From Phycisphaerales bacterium (GTDB lineage Bacteria > Planctomycetota > Phycisphaerae > Sedimentisphaerales > Anaerobacaceae), in the NCBI GenBank assembly GCA_020352215.1, contig CP070675.1, positions 3,086,723-3,134,690 on the forward strand: a stretch of DNA of 47,968 nt, in the 5' to 3' direction. The notes under the pieces are model-generated. The model was not told where the DNA came from and did no database searches. It saw only the letters and a program-made list of their open reading frames with translations. The position numbers and the translations under genes are program-made. Positions within the stretch are counted from its first letter, which is position 1. The number at the start of each line of letters is the position of its first letter. Of this stretch, positions 1 to 7,879 are shown piece by piece.

Positions 1-2
1 GG

Positions 3-137
3 GTTGCCTGGCTTGCGGGGAAAACCGCGCCCTTTAGCGAGGCGTTTGACCTGAACGCGGACGGCGCGGTTGACTTGTTGGACGTTGCGGCTTTGGGTGA
101 TACGTGGCTTGATGAGCTGTTATGGCCGGCGCCGTAG
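3..137 (+). CDS. C-terminal fragment of a secreted protein with a dockerin-like tail (5' end outside window)
   Basis: The frame is open from the window edge to a TAG at 135-137. It ends in a dockerin-type calcium-loop half, DLNADGAVDLLDVAALGDTW, followed by a short tail. This D-x-N-x-D-G-x-V-D-L-x-D pattern with a trailing Trp is the usual C-terminus of Planctomycetota exported proteins and recurs in several genes of this window. Only about 44 residues are visible, so the main domain and its function cannot be stated. A strong hairpin about 50 bases downstream probably ends the transcript. Confidence 0.8.
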   Translation, partial: VAWLAGKTAPFSEAFDLNADGAVDLLDVAALGDTWLDELLWPAP

Positions 138-185
138 CGTCTTGCAGAAAGGCTAAGCGATTAGCCGACGACAGCAAACCATTTC

Positions 186-225
186 GGGGCCTGTGCCAAT
201 CTGGCATAGGCCCCATTGTCTTATT
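186..225 (+). terminator. Probable terminator hairpin after the dockerin gene
   Basis: A 13-bp stem (186-198 with 202-214, one G-U pair) closes a 3-base loop and is followed by a T-rich but interrupted tract (216-225). The stem is strong; the U tract is imperfect. Confidence 0.6.
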
Positions 226-261
226 CTGATTGCGTGTGGAGTATCGCACGCGGACTTTCAC

Positions 262-290
262 TTGACCGGTTTGGCAGATTCGCGTATGGT
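262..290 (+). promoter_or_regulatory. Sigma70-like promoter of the selenoprotein gene
   Basis: TTGACC (262-267), a 17-base spacer and TATGGT (285-290). The start site would fall near 297, about 45 bases ahead of the ATG at 342, which has GGAG at 332-335. A good promoter and ribosome site argue that the gene is live. Confidence 0.55.
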
Positions 291-341
291 GCTCTATCTG
301 TGCGGCCATCACTGTAGTCAGCATTTTTTACGGAGTATGTC

Positions 342-1034
342 ATGCCCAGAATCGTTCGGTTGTTTGCTGTGGCTATCCTTACCGGGCCGTGTGCATTAGC
401 TTTGGGCGGCGAGTCCGTCTCCGAGGAACCACAAGATTCATCGCCGCGTGATGCTGGCCCTAACGTCAAGATCGGGGAATTCGCCCCTGATTTTGAATTG
501 CCCAAGCTGACGCTTGCGACCGACGAGGAGGGGGAATCCGTCGGAATAATCGGTGAGACGGGCACGGTCCGGCTCTCATCGTTTCGGGGCAAGAAGCCCG
601 TGTGCCTCTTTATGTCAAGCTATACGTGACCGCCGTTCACGTCTCGCGCCGCAGAAGTCGAGAGCTTGTACGCGTCGTACAAGAGCCAAATCGAGTTCCT
701 GATTGTCTATATCCGAGAGGCCCATCCTGAGATGCTCAAGGAGGGCAACCGCACCGGAATCATCGGTCGGCCAAGGACCCTCGGTGAACGGGTGATTTTG
801 GCTACGAACTGTGTCACGAGGTTCAAGTTCTCGATTCCAATGGTGATCGACGATATAGATGGCGAAGTCAGCAAGGCCTATGGAGCGAGAACGATTCGTG
901 TCACCGTCACCGATCGTGACGGCAAAGTCGGTTATTATGCCAAACGCGGACCGCGGGGCTTTAAGCTTCGTGAAATTGAGCGAGCGCTGAAGAAGCTCGT
1001 TGAAAACGATGGCTATATGCCACCGCCGCCTTAA
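342..1034 (+). CDS. Iodothyronine-deiodinase-like redoxin, selenoprotein with in-frame UGA (Sec96)
   Basis: Two open segments, 342-626 and 630-1034, lie in the same frame and are separated only by TGA at 627-629. Reading TGA as selenocysteine gives a 230-residue protein. Residues 1-23 look like a signal peptide. Next comes a thioredoxin/AhpC-like entry (IGEFAPDFELP, then LSSFRGKKPVCLF) and the motif SSYT-U-PPF, which matches the deiodinase active site GSCT-U-PPF. Downstream, IVYIREAHPEM (Glu126, His128) matches the deiodinase EAH segment, and IPMVIDDIDGEVSKAYGA plus the C-terminal helix also follow the family. Deiodinases remove iodine from thyronines in animals; bacterial relatives are thiol/selenol redox enzymes of unknown substrate. 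The gene has its own promoter and ribosome site. The alternative, a nonsense-mutated pseudogene, is less likely because the TGA sits exactly at the Sec position. Confidence 0.85.
627..665 (+). promoter_or_regulatory. UGA Sec codon and candidate bacterial SECIS hairpin
   Basis: TGA (627-629) is followed 12 bases later by TCTCG (642-646) pairing with CGAGA (659-663). The loop has 12 bases and carries a G at its second position. A short stem-loop at this distance, with a G among the first two loop bases, is what SelB recognises in bacterial SECIS elements. The stem is only 5 bp, so the structural call is modest. The codon itself is clear. Confidence 0.5.
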
Positions 1035-1220
1035 CCGCAGTGGGGGCAACCTGTGAATGGATTGCGGTGCGGCCTAACCGTCGATCCGGAGGATCCGGCC
1101 ATCGGTTCGGATTTCTATGTCCAGATGCAGTTCGAGAATCTCAGCGGCGAGCCACTGGAATACACACAGGGAAATAGGACTCACACGGTCACCTGTCTGA
1201 ATTGTCACGCGTCCCGGTAG
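1035..1220 (+). pseudogene. In-frame domain remnant after the selenoprotein stop (or separate small ORF from GTG 1053)
   Basis: After the TAA at 1032-1034, which ends a Pro-rich tail (MPPPP), the same frame stays open for 61 codons to TAG 1218-1220. It begins PQWGQPVNGLRCGLTVDP and continues with MQFENLSGEPLEY. This resembles a beta-sandwich domain I associate with planctomycete proteins, where WGxxVNGLR follows a Pro-rich linker and precedes an F(E/R)N(V/L)S strand. It may be the second domain of the upstream protein cut off by one nonsense change (CAA, GAA or AAA to TAA), a decayed remnant, or a 55-residue protein from GTG 1053. No Shine-Dalgarno sequence is evident for the last option. The frame stops within the expected domain, so it is probably incomplete. 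The rest of the gap to 1388 holds only the next promoter. Confidence 0.45.
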
Positions 1221-1322
1221 TCCGTGATTTCCAAAAGGTCATGAGGGCCAACGGACGGAAGAATCCGTGCCCAGAGAAGCTCTCCGACAATCCCCGGGGG
1301 CGATTATGTATCAGGTGCCCGC

Positions 1323-1351
1323 TTGTTGGCAGTCTGTCCGTCTGTTATACT
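1323..1351 (+). promoter_or_regulatory. Sigma70-like promoter of the spermidine-synthase/TPR gene
   Basis: TTGTTG (1323-1328), a 17-base spacer and TATACT (1346-1351), 37 bases before the ATG at 1389. An AGGAAGGA ribosome site lies between. Confidence 0.55.
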
Positions 1352-1388
1352 GTGATCCTGTCTACAAGGTAAGTTAGGAAGGATACGT

Positions 1389-3611
1389 ATGAGCAAATCC
1401 AAGAGTTCTCCGCTTATTATCGTGCCGAGTGCGACGGTATTCTTCTCAAGCGCCTGCATCATGGTGCTCGAAATCGTCGCAGGCCGGCTTATCGCTCGTC
1501 ATCTGGGATCATCGCTCTACACGTGGACTTCGGTGATAGGTGTTGTGCTGGCCGGCATCGCGATAGGCAACTATCTGGGCGGTCGCATTGCCGATCGATT
1601 CGCAGCCAGAAAGGCCCTGGCGGTTCTTTTCGCTCTTGCTTCGGCCTCATGCGTCGTCATCGTCGTGTTGAACAATGTCGTCGGCGAATGGATATGGCTG
1701 TGGCGATTGAGCTGGCCGGTACGTGTGTTCTTGCATGTGTCTCTGGTGTTTTTGGCGCCGTCGGCGCTGCTGGGGACGATAAGTCCTGTAGTTGCAAAGA
1801 TGGCACTGGATCGGGGCCTGGCCACCGGCAGGACGGTGGGAAACATATACGCGTGGGGTGCGGTAGGAAGCATAGCAGGGACCTTCCTGGCGGGGTTCTT
1901 CCTCATAGCGGCATTTGGGACCGTTGCCATTGTCTGGACTGTCGGGGGCGCTATGCTTGTGATGGCTATTCTCTACTGGGCCAAGTTCTGGATGTTCTAT
2001 GTATGGGCCATAGCCTTTCTCGCCTTGGTGACTTTGGGCGTGGCGCCGGTGGCCTGGGCCGAACGGGCCGGCTCGGCTGCTGCATTGAGATCCGAGCCTG
2101 ATTCGAGCACTCTCTATGAGGCCGAAACACAGTACTGCTACGTAGCCGTGCAGCGCATCTCGGAAAGGCCCGATACCCGAGCGTTCGTGCAGGACAAACT
2201 AAGACACAGCGAGATCACGATCGGCAATGTCCCGGATCTGCAATACTTCTACACGAAGATATACGCAGGCATTACACACGGTCTTGGCAGGGGCAAAGAC
2301 AACCTTTCCATGATGGTGATAGGTGGCGGAGGATACGCTTACCCACAGTATCTGAAGGCGACTTGGCCCGATAGTGATGTGGAGGTAGTTGAGATTGATC
2401 CGGGCGTGACCGAGGCCGCCATGGCCGCGTTCGGGTTGCCCAGGGACACCTCGATCAAGACAATTTCGATGGATGCCAGAAACTATGTTGACCAGCTTCT
2501 TCAGCAGGAGCGCACGGGCGGCGAGATGAAGCGGTATGATTTCATCTATGAGGACGCAATCAACGATTACTCGGTTCCATTTCAACTGGTGACAAGGGAA
2601 TTCAACGACAAGATCGCCAGAATTCTCGCGGACGACGGCGTGTATATGGTAAACCTGATAGACATGTATAAGCACGCCCAATTCCTTGGGGCTGTGGTCA
2701 ACACGCTGAGAGAGACATTTCCTCATGTCCATGTTATAACTGCTTTCGGGAACCTGCCGACGTTGCGAGACACGTTTGTGGTTGCCGCTGCCAAGCACGA
2801 GTTTGATCCGCAAGCGACTATTTCAGAGTACAACAAGCATCTCAAGCTGTGGTATCTAAGTGAGTCCGAAATCGAATTCCTCAGAGAGAAGGCGGGGAAC
2901 GTTGTCCTGACAGACGACTACGCTCCCGTTGAGAACATGCTTGCTCCGGTGGTGCGGCAGAGCGCCAAAGAGATCTTGGCCCGCAAATACCTGCAACAGG
3001 CGAAGGACTTTCAGGCCGAGAGCCAGTGGGAGAAGAGTATCGCGAAATACGAAGCGGCCGTTCAGCTCAATCCCACCATGGCGATTAAGACCTACAATGA
3101 GATCGGAATGATCCAGGTAGCTAGGGGGAATCTGGAAAAAGGCGAGGAGGCTTTTCGCGGCGCGATCGCTTATCATGAGAGTAGAGAGGCCAAGGAAAGC
3201 GCAATAGCATCTGTGTATCTGAACCTTGGAGTCCTCTTGAGGAGGATGGGCAAAGAGCCGGAAGCGATGCAGCAGCTTGGCAAGGCAGTCGAATGGTTTC
3301 GCATCGATTTGGAGGAAAACCCCGGCTCGACGGTGGTCTGGTCCCGACTGGGCAACACCCTTGCTACGATGGGCGACTTGAAGGGGGCCTCTGCGTCCTT
3401 TGAGAAGGCCTTGGCTCTGGAGCCGGCCAATCCAATTCACTATGATGTCTTGGTCGCAGCCCTTGAGTTTCAAGGTCGATACGATGAGGCCATCGGTGTT
3501 TTGCGCAAGCAGATCGAACTGATGAAGCAGCAGGGTGACCAAGAAGCCGTCGTCAGGATCACGCGGCACATGGAGTCCATCGAGTACAGGAAGTCACAAC
3601 AGCAGGAGTAG
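1389..3611 (+). CDS. Membrane-anchored spermidine-synthase-like protein with TPR tail
   Basis: The 740-residue protein has three parts. Residues 10-225 form about seven hydrophobic segments, including the IGNYLGGRIADRF loop typical of the transporter-like N-terminus of spermidine-synthase-family proteins. Residues about 240-500 form a Rossmann aminopropyltransferase/methyltransferase fold with MVIGGGGYAYPQYL and VEVVEIDPGV as the nucleoside-binding motifs, then ISMDARNYV. Residues about 510-735 are TPR units. Soluble polyamine synthases are near 280 residues, so the membrane and TPR parts are extra. The family often acts on unknown substrates, and the usual GGGDG site is changed here to GGGGYAY, so polyamine synthesis cannot be assumed. 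ATG 1389 has an AGGAAGGA ribosome site and its own promoter. It converges with the lipoprotein gene; a 7-bp hairpin (AGTAGTC/GACTACT) spans the two stop codons. Confidence 0.8.
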   Translation: MSKSKSSPLIIVPSATVFFSSACIMVLEIVAGRLIARHLGSSLYTWTSVIGVVLAGIAIGNYLGGRIADRFAARKALAVLFALASASCVVIVVLNNVVGEWIWLWRLSWPVRVFLHVSLVFLAPSALLGTISPVVAKMALDRGLATGRTVGNIYAWGAVGSIAGTFLAGFFLIAAFGTVAIVWTVGGAMLVMAILYWAKFWMFYVWAIAFLALVTLGVAPVAWAERAGSAAALRSEPDSSTLYEAETQYCYVAVQRISERPDTRAFVQDKLRHSEITIGNVPDLQYFYTKIYAGITHGLGRGKDNLSMMVIGGGGYAYPQYLKATWPDSDVEVVEIDPGVTEAAMAAFGLPRDTSIKTISMDARNYVDQLLQQERTGGEMKRYDFIYEDAINDYSVPFQLVTREFNDKIARILADDGVYMVNLIDMYKHAQFLGAVVNTLRETFPHVHVITAFGNLPTLRDTFVVAAAKHEFDPQATISEYNKHLKLWYLSESEIEFLREKAGNVVLTDDYAPVENMLAPVVRQSAKEILARKYLQQAKDFQAESQWEKSIAKYEAAVQLNPTMAIKTYNEIGMIQVARGNLEKGEEAFRGAIAYHESREAKESAIASVYLNLGVLLRRMGKEPEAMQQLGKAVEWFRIDLEENPGSTVVWSRLGNTLATMGDLKGASASFEKALALEPANPIHYDVLVAALEFQGRYDEAIGVLRKQIELMKQQGDQEAVVRITRHMESIEYRKSQQQE

Positions 3612-3618
3612 TCTCCGA

Positions 3619-4191
3619 CTACTTCTGAGTCACTTTTTCGAAGATCAGCGTCTTTGTGACCCCGTATTGCTCATCTGCCGCCATGGGGAAATTAGGGTGC
3701 TCGGGCGTATGCGCGGTGTACTGGGGGAAGCTGGTCCACTTTACCTGCCATGTATTGCCGTCTTCTGAGACCGGTCCGACGAATATGTCCGTACTCTTGC
3801 CCTCCAGAACGTTGTCACCCATCTCTATGCGAAGGTTCTTTAGGGCAATCTGGACGGTCAGCTCTCGCGTAGCAGGTGCATATGCGGCTGTCCACTCGCC
3901 CGGCTCGAAAACGCTATCGCCGCCCGTCACTGTTTTCATGCGGGCAACTTGCCCTGGGAACATTCGGATTCTGCCGAGACTCATTACGGCTGAGGAAAGC
4001 GTTCCATCCTCTGCAAGGACGAATTCCCAGCCGTGGTAATCGGCCTTCCATGTGCCGACGAGAAAGTCTGGGAACACGCTGTCGTTTTCGGTGGCTACTT
4101 TGACTTCGGATGGTTGCGGCTCAGCGCTCTGACAGCCACCGAGCAGACAGATGATTGGAATCCACGTGCCTAAGACCAGCAATTGCTTCAT
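3619..4191 (-). CDS. Hypothetical lipoprotein
   Basis: The 190-residue protein begins MKQLLVLGTWIPIICLLGGC, a type II signal peptide with lipobox LLGGC, so it is probably lipid-anchored. The frame extends 22 codons further upstream, but the Met before the signal peptide is the natural start. The mature part contains VGTWKADYHGWEFVLAEDG, reminiscent of small lipocalin-like or DUF-type beta-barrel proteins, and ends in a predicted beta-rich region. I do not recognise a specific family. It lies tail-to-tail with the spermidine-synthase-like gene, 7 bases apart, and is transcribed away from the PEP-CTERM gene terminator. Confidence 0.75.
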   Translation of the reverse strand: MKQLLVLGTWIPIICLLGGCQSAEPQPSEVKVATENDSVFPDFLVGTWKADYHGWEFVLAEDGTLSSAVMSLGRIRMFPGQVARMKTVTGGDSVFEPGEWTAAYAPATRELTVQIALKNLRIEMGDNVLEGKSTDIFVGPVSEDGNTWQVKWTSFPQYTAHTPEHPNFPMAADEQYGVTKTLIFEKVTQK

Positions 4192-4258
4192 AAGACGACA
4201 CCCTTTCAGTAGCAGGAACTTCGGCCGAATCTTAGGAGGTCCGGGCTCGATTGGCAAG

Positions 4259-4289
4259 AAAAAAAGAGGCAGGTCTTCCGACCTGCCTC
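4259..4289 (-). terminator. Intrinsic terminator of the PEP-CTERM gene
   Basis: Read on the minus strand, a perfect 10-bp stem (4280-4289 with 4266-4275) and a 4-base loop are followed by seven T residues (4265-4259). It lies about 50 bases past the stop of the PEP-CTERM gene. Confidence 0.92.
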
Positions 4290-4338
4290 CAAGTTTCGGC
4301 TAATCTTGTTGGTCTTAAGCTTAAGCTTAAGGGCTGTC

Positions 4339-4821
4339 TTATCTGCGACGACGCAGGAACAGCCCACCAAGGCCGAGCAAGGCAATCGTCATTGGCTCGG
4401 GAACGACAATGGGCGTACTGCCCAGAAGGGTAGCGCCATCGTCTGCGTACAGATTCAGGGCCGTTTCTCCCACTGCTACGCCAGTGACGGTAGCCACAAC
4501 GTGATCACCCGCAACGATGGGAGCGCTGGGATTCAGGCTCGCGACGATGACCTCGAACCAGCCATCGTAACCCGCGTATTCGTTGATCGCCGAGTCACCG
4601 TTGGGGTTTCCTGCCGCTGTAAAATCGACTGTGTAGGTCGCGACACTCAGGTCCGGGATCTCGAGCCAGAGAGCGTACCCGCCATCGGCGTCGGAGCCGA
4701 CCATGACGTCGGCACTTTCACCGATCGCCAGCTCACCAGCGAGCTGACCAAGCGATAGCGCTGCATTGGCGGCTGAGGCCAGTCCTAAAACCAACATTAC
4801 AACCAATAACTTTTTCATCAT
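4339..4821 (-). CDS. PEP-CTERM sorting domain protein
   Basis: The 160-residue exported protein starts with a signal peptide (MMKKLLVVMLVLGLASAANA) and ends in the tripartite PEP-CTERM signal: VPEP, a hydrophobic segment (MTIALLGLGGLF) and the basic cluster LRRRR. Exosortase is known to recognise such tails and process proteins at the cell surface. The middle, about 110 residues, looks like a beta-sandwich of cohesin-like or DUF type and gives no enzymatic motif. A GGAAGGAG ribosome site precedes two adjacent ATG codons (4821 and 4818); the second has better spacing. A promoter and a terminator bracket the gene, so it is probably monocistronic. No exosortase gene is in the window. Confidence 0.9.
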   Translation of the reverse strand: MMKKLLVVMLVLGLASAANAALSLGQLAGELAIGESADVMVGSDADGGYALWLEIPDLSVATYTVDFTAAGNPNGDSAINEYAGYDGWFEVIVASLNPSAPIVAGDHVVATVTGVAVGETALNLYADDGATLLGSTPIVVPEPMTIALLGLGGLFLRRRR

Positions 4822-4841
4822 CTTACTCCTTCCCTAAAAAC

Positions 4842-4870
4842 GTTAAAGTCCTACACTACAACGTTTTCAA
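4842..4870 (-). promoter_or_regulatory. Possible promoter of the PEP-CTERM gene
   Basis: On the minus strand, TTGAAA (4870-4865), a 17-base spacer and TTTAAC (4847-4842), about 20 bases before the start codon. It sits just downstream of a TTCAAGAC/GTCTTGAA hairpin that may end the preceding gene's transcript. Confidence 0.4.
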
Positions 4871-4941
4871 GACACGTGGTCTTGAAGGTTCTACAGGAAC
4901 TCAGCCTCACAAAAGCGGCTGAGTTCAAAATCGCATCCGGC

Positions 4942-5898
4942 CTACGGTCCGCAATCAGCAGGAATACCGGGGCCTTGAGGCGGCTCTTTTACCAGCCAGT
5001 TCGCAACCAGGATGTTCAGGTCGGATGTTCCGACACGGTAGACACCGGTCTTGGGGCTACCGGCCTGGTCGCGTGCGAAGTCGGCACAAATGCCATTCTC
5101 AACCGAGGCAATACCGGGGCCTTGCGGTGGCTCTTTGACGAGCCAGGCGGCGATAAGAATGTTCAAATCGCCCGTCCCGACATAGTATTGACCGGTCTTT
5201 GGACTACCGGCGATAGCACCGTCGGCGTTGCCGTGACACTGCCTCGCGTCGCACCAGCATGGGGGCAGACCGACGGCAATGTGTTCGGCCTCGTCAGGAG
5301 TGCCGGCAAGGCAACTAATACCACCACAAGTTACCGGCCCGCCGGTGATGTTTACCGTCGCGGCTGTGGCATCAGTCAGAACAACACCACCGCGAATTGC
5401 GTTCTCGGCAATAGTGACCGTCGCCGCTTCGCTGAGCGCGATCGTGCACAGCTTACCAGCAGCTGGGGGCGCTTCCGTCGAGGCGTCATCGGTGGGTGAA
5501 TAAAGCGCACCCGCCTCAATGGTAATACCCGCGGTGCCAAGGCCACCCAGCGCGCCCGGATCGGCAGCATCTGCCACGGGCGTGTACTCGGCTATGTCCC
5601 AGTCTGCAACATCGCCGGTACCCGCATCAACAGTGATGTGCCGAGCGAAGTTGGCGGGGAAGATGCCGAAGCCCGGGTCGGCGGCGGTGCTCTCGCCTTT
5701 GATGTAGCCGGAGATACCGTCAATCGTACCTACGTCGACGGTAATATCCAGGGCGAAAGCCCTGACCAATGGGCCGGCGCCGGCGTCGTACATGATGTCG
5801 GCCGTGCAGTCACCGTTATCCACAACGGTGATGGCGACATCTGCCCATGCCGAACTGGCGAGCAAAAGTACTGCCAGAGTTACGACAAAGTTCTTCAT
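4942..5898 (-). CDS. Secreted protein with duplicated variant dockerin-like repeats
   Basis: The 318-residue protein begins with a signal peptide (MKNFVVTLAVLLLASSAWA) behind a GGAAGG ribosome site. Residues 20-200 form a beta-rich domain resembling cohesin-like modules of planctomycete exoproteins. The C-terminus holds two related units of about 45 residues, each with AGSPKTGxYxVGTxDLNIL, a Trp-containing helix (AAWLVKEPPQGPGI and ANWLVKEPPQGPGI) and paired Cys. These look like dockerin halves whose calcium loop carries an insertion. The near-identical KEPPQGPGI tails point to a recent internal duplication. The protein is probably exported and held at the surface by a protein-protein interaction; no catalytic motif is visible. 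Confidence 0.82.
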   Translation of the reverse strand: MKNFVVTLAVLLLASSAWADVAITVVDNGDCTADIMYDAGAGPLVRAFALDITVDVGTIDGISGYIKGESTAADPGFGIFPANFARHITVDAGTGDVADWDIAEYTPVADAADPGALGGLGTAGITIEAGALYSPTDDASTEAPPAAGKLCTIALSEAATVTIAENAIRGGVVLTDATAATVNITGGPVTCGGISCLAGTPDEAEHIAVGLPPCWCDARQCHGNADGAIAGSPKTGQYYVGTGDLNILIAAWLVKEPPQGPGIASVENGICADFARDQAGSPKTGVYRVGTSDLNILVANWLVKEPPQGPGIPADCGP

Positions 5899-6574
5899 AA
5901 TAGACCTTCCTTTCTTCTACTGCAGAGCTACACACTCTACACTGTCTTGGTTTTGTCATGGTACACAAGCCTGCTGTATCCAGGACATACACACTCGCCT
6001 GTCACGCACTTAGCGGCTTACACTAAGTGCGCACAGCGGCCCGACTCGCAGGAAGAGCCGGCAAAGTAAGATTTTGCGTCCTTCTTCTCCTCCTTTCCCG
6101 CCGTTAGGCGATACTGTGTGCCTATGTAGCACAGACACAGATACTTATTGGTGAAGATTAACTGTAAAGTATCACAAACTCTGGAAAAAATCAAGAAAAA
6201 AAGGAAAAAGTGCAGAAAATTTCATTTGAGGCCAGCCCGGAGGTGTTTCTCGGACTCGGCCGGGCGAAATGCGGGTTTTCGGAAGGGGCTCTCAGGCCTG
6301 TCCGGAGGCCCCATAACAGAGCGCTGTGAGCCCTGTCGGAAGCGAGAACAGGGGCAGAAGAACGTCTCAGCAGGGTGGCGCCGGCGGAAGAAACTGCCCT
6401 TAGGGCATTTGAGTGGCTAAATTCTTGATTGGCTGCCAGTTAGGTTCGGGAGCCGGTTCCGGGGCTTCCGGAGCTCACGTGTGCCTGAACTTTAGGCGGG
6501 GCGGCAGAGAATTTTTCTTTAGAAGGCAGCAGTTCGTGTATGCATGTCCAGCAATCCTGTGTTATTTTTGGCCT
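5899..6574. other. Divergent intergenic region with GC-rich hairpins upstream of rodA
   Basis: This stretch separates the minus-strand dockerin gene from rodA. From about 6230 to 6360 it can form several short GC-rich stems: GCCCGG with CCGGGC, GGCCT with AGGCC, and GCCCTGT with ACAGGGGC. That suggests a structured leader. I tested it by eye for RNase P, SRP and tmRNA signature sequences and found none. A 90-codon frame at 6148-6420 has no coding character. No convincing sigma70 promoter was found. Confidence 0.3.
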
Positions 6575-7822
6575 ATGTACAACTTTATGAAGGGAAGACT
6601 ATTCGTCGTGAGGGCATCTATGCTGGGTGCCGCTCTGGCCCTGGTTGTGATAGGTATTGCAACGGTCTACTCTGTGGGGAATCCCGCAGAAGCCAGCCCG
6701 GCCAGTCAAATCGGCGACTTGGCCGGTCTTTGGCAAAAACAGCTGATCTTCGCTGTTGTTGCGCTGATCGGCTTTGTAACGGTCAACCTTGTCAACTACA
6801 GAAGGCTGGGGGCGGTAAGCTACTGGATATTCGCGTTGATACTCGTGCTGTTGGCGGTTCTGCTTCTCGGCAAGTATGTTGTGAATATTCCCTTTGTGCC
6901 GGAGATAAACGGTTCATGTAGGTGGCTCAGGTTCGAGGTGGCGGGTAGGCGGCTACCCATGGTGCAACCATCGGAATTCTGCAAGCTGGCATATATCTTG
7001 GCATTGGCGTGGTACCTGCGATATCGCAGCAACTATCGCAGTTTCAGAGCCCTGATAGGGCCTTTTGTCCTGACACTGTTGCCCATGGTGCTCATCCTGC
7101 TGGAGCCTGACCTGGGTACTGTGCTGCTGATGATGCCGATCTTGTTCACCATGTTGTTTGTCGCCGGGGCCAAGGTCAAGCATCTGCTCATCATAGTCGC
7201 GTTAGCCATTCTGGTGAGTCCGCTGCTTTGGCTCAAAATGGAGTCTTACCAGCGCACGCGAATAAGCAGTGTGCTTCTGCAGAGTAGTTGGATTCGTGAC
7301 AAGGCCGAGCAAAGCCCGCTGCTGGGCAGGATTCTTGTCGGCAAGAACTTTAGCACAGAGGAATGGATGAGGGACCGAGGCTACCAGCTCATTCGCTCGA
7401 AGTATGCGGTTGCCTCAGGTGGCGTCACGGGCTATGGCTTCCGGAAAGGGCCGTTCATAAAATACGATTTCCTTCCGTACAGGTACAACGATCTCATATT
7501 CGCCACCATCGCGCATCAGTGGGGCTTTCTGGGCAGTTTGGGACTGCTGGCGCTTTACGTGTTCATCGTTGCGTGTGGACTGGAGATTGCGGCGAACAAC
7601 ACGGACCCATTTGGCAGGCTGCTTGCTGTAGGCATAGTCGTCATGTTCGTGGTAGAAGCCCTCGTTAATGTGAGCATGACCGTCGGGCTGATGCCTATCA
7701 CGGGTTTGACGTTGCCGCTGGTGAGCCACGGCGGGTCCAGCCTGCTCGTGAGTATGACTTCGGTGGGGTTGCTTAACAACGTAGGCCGATGCAGACCTTT
7801 TACCGTCGCGCCCCGAAAGTGA
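6575..7822 (+). CDS. rodA: RodA-type SEDS peptidoglycan polymerase
   Basis: A 415-residue integral membrane protein of the FtsW/RodA/SpoVE family, which polymerises glycan strands from lipid II with a class b PBP. Family marks are the ten or so hydrophobic segments, FEVAGRRLPMVQPSEFCKLA, LLEPDLGTVLLM, the extracellular LPYRYNDLIFATIAHQWGF loop and the C-terminal GLMPITGLTLPLVSHGGSS. The NDLIFA loop and overall length favour RodA over FtsW. The start is uncertain: ATG 6575 or 6587 lack a clear ribosome site, while GTG 6608 follows AAGGGAAG. The frame is open further upstream without coding character. It is followed 57 bases later by murJ, its functional partner in lipid II supply. Confidence 0.9.
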   Translation: MYNFMKGRLFVVRASMLGAALALVVIGIATVYSVGNPAEASPASQIGDLAGLWQKQLIFAVVALIGFVTVNLVNYRRLGAVSYWIFALILVLLAVLLLGKYVVNIPFVPEINGSCRWLRFEVAGRRLPMVQPSEFCKLAYILALAWYLRYRSNYRSFRALIGPFVLTLLPMVLILLEPDLGTVLLMMPILFTMLFVAGAKVKHLLIIVALAILVSPLLWLKMESYQRTRISSVLLQSSWIRDKAEQSPLLGRILVGKNFSTEEWMRDRGYQLIRSKYAVASGGVTGYGFRKGPFIKYDFLPYRYNDLIFATIAHQWGFLGSLGLLALYVFIVACGLEIAANNTDPFGRLLAVGIVVMFVVEALVNVSMTVGLMPITGLTLPLVSHGGSSLLVSMTSVGLLNNVGRCRPFTVAPRK

Positions 7823-7879
7823 CATGTATGTTGCCAACACAGGGCTGTCACTCGAGATGTGAATCTTTGCAGAGGAACA

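Noticed and set aside
342..629. Reading the first segment as a complete 95-residue protein or nonsense pseudogene
   Set aside because: The frame continues through TGA into matching deiodinase sequence with the same phase, and the TGA is at the known Sec position.
615..1049. Minus-strand 144-codon frame over the selenoprotein
   Set aside because: It mirrors a plus-strand protein with clear family motifs; the reverse frame has no family pattern or ribosome site.
6240..6330. SRP RNA-like tetraloop motif (GTCCGGA) in the hairpin region
   Set aside because: The full SRP domain IV consensus, including the GGAAGGAAGCAGC-type strand, is missing.
6148..6420. Basic 90-codon frame upstream of rodA
   Set aside because: Lys/Arg-rich only because of A-rich and GC-rich sequence; no ribosome site or similarity; overlaps the hairpin region.
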